Source: Sodalis glossinidius str. 'morsitans'
GTDB lineage: Bacteria > Pseudomonadota > Gammaproteobacteria > Enterobacterales > Enterobacteriaceae
Length of the DNA stretch: 64,000 nt
Direction of reading: 5' to 3'
Assembly (NCBI RefSeq): GCF_000010085.1
Contig: NC_007712.1
Coordinates: 1,054,001-1,118,000, forward strand
Position numbers and translations under genes: made by a program. Shown piece by piece: positions 63,958 through 64,000 of the stretch (positions within the stretch are counted from its first letter, which is position 1; the number at the start of each line of letters is the position of its first letter). Below the pieces are notes generated by a model, which saw only the letters and a list, made by a program, of their open reading frames with translations, was not told the origin of the DNA and searched no databases.

Positions 63958-64000
63958 TTAAGCCAGCCAATCCTTGATTTGCCGCTGTATCCCTGCGCCG
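63958..64000 (-). CDS. dxs: 1-deoxyxylulose-5-phosphate synthase, last codons
   Basis: The window ends inside this gene. The 13 visible codons end IQRQIKDWLA and TAA (63958-63960), matching the DXS C-terminus. Position after pgpA and yajO and the facing direction agree with E. coli. DXS starts isoprenoid, thiamine and pyridoxal synthesis. Whether the rest is intact cannot be seen. Confidence 0.7.
   Translation of the reverse strand, partial: GAGIQRQIKDWLA

Noticed and set aside
1..64000. CRISPR arrays, tRNA and rRNA genes
   Set aside because: I looked for regularly spaced direct repeats and for tRNA-like TTCGANTC arms with matching stems. None could be supported by eye.

Overview
The window reads as a chromosomal segment of a Sodalis-like enterobacterial insect endosymbiont at an early stage of genome decay. 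Many genes are still in the order seen in E. coli relatives: aroL-yaiA-ppnP-rdgC-mak, sbcC-sbcD-phoB-phoR-brnQ-proY, and acpH-queA-tgt-yajC-secD-secF-yajI-nrdR-ribD-ribH-nusB-thiL-pgpA-yajO-dxs. About half of the recognisable genes are broken by single stops, frameshifts or deletions while their remains are still easy to read. This pattern is typical of a recently host-restricted symbiont such as Sodalis. The species is inferred from gene order and decay style; no rRNA or species marker is present.

Layout. 1-2.4 kb: the right end of an IS903-like element, a frameshifted RcnB-like gene, and an intact ParF/ParG-like partition pair. 2.7-4.4 kb: a decayed sugar transporter abutting a truncated RpiR regulator. 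4.4-10.6 kb: a D-amino-acid utilisation cluster (SSS symporter, RidA, D-aminoacylase, PLP-dependent D-amino-acid deaminase) in which only RidA is intact and an IS110 element has inserted. 11.5-17.7 kb: regulators (TetR, a SoxS/MarA-like protein, AraC, RpiR), a phage Rha antirepressor remnant and a decayed catabolic cluster (SDR, hydroxyacid dehydrogenase, N-formylglutamate amidohydrolase). 18.4-21 kb: a frameshifted IraP-like gene, an intact mgtE behind an M-box magnesium riboswitch, and intact mdtJI. 21.5-28.7 kb: a broken M20 amidohydrolase, an AT-rich enhancin-like M60 metalloprotease split by one amber codon, and an EF-G paralogue whose GTPase domain is replaced by an IS110-type fragment. 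28.8-37.8 kb: intact DUF2076 gene, queH, aroL, yaiA and rdgC among decayed yhjX, Rieske/FAD reductase, IclR and ppnP genes. 38.3-49.6 kb: decayed mak, sbcC, sbcD, phoB, phoR, a PstS-like gene, a MetE-like gene and proY around an intact brnQ. 49.7-64 kb: an intact peroxiredoxin gene, then an almost unbroken housekeeping block for queuosine, protein export, riboflavin, thiamine and phospholipid functions.

What survives and what is lost form a pattern. tRNA modification, Sec export, cofactor synthesis, peroxide defence, Mg2+ uptake and branched-chain amino acid uptake are open. Catabolism, phosphate sensing, SbcCD repair and many transcription regulators are broken. By reading, the in-frame nonsense codons are mostly TAG (12 TAG, 4 TAA, no TGA that I could place).
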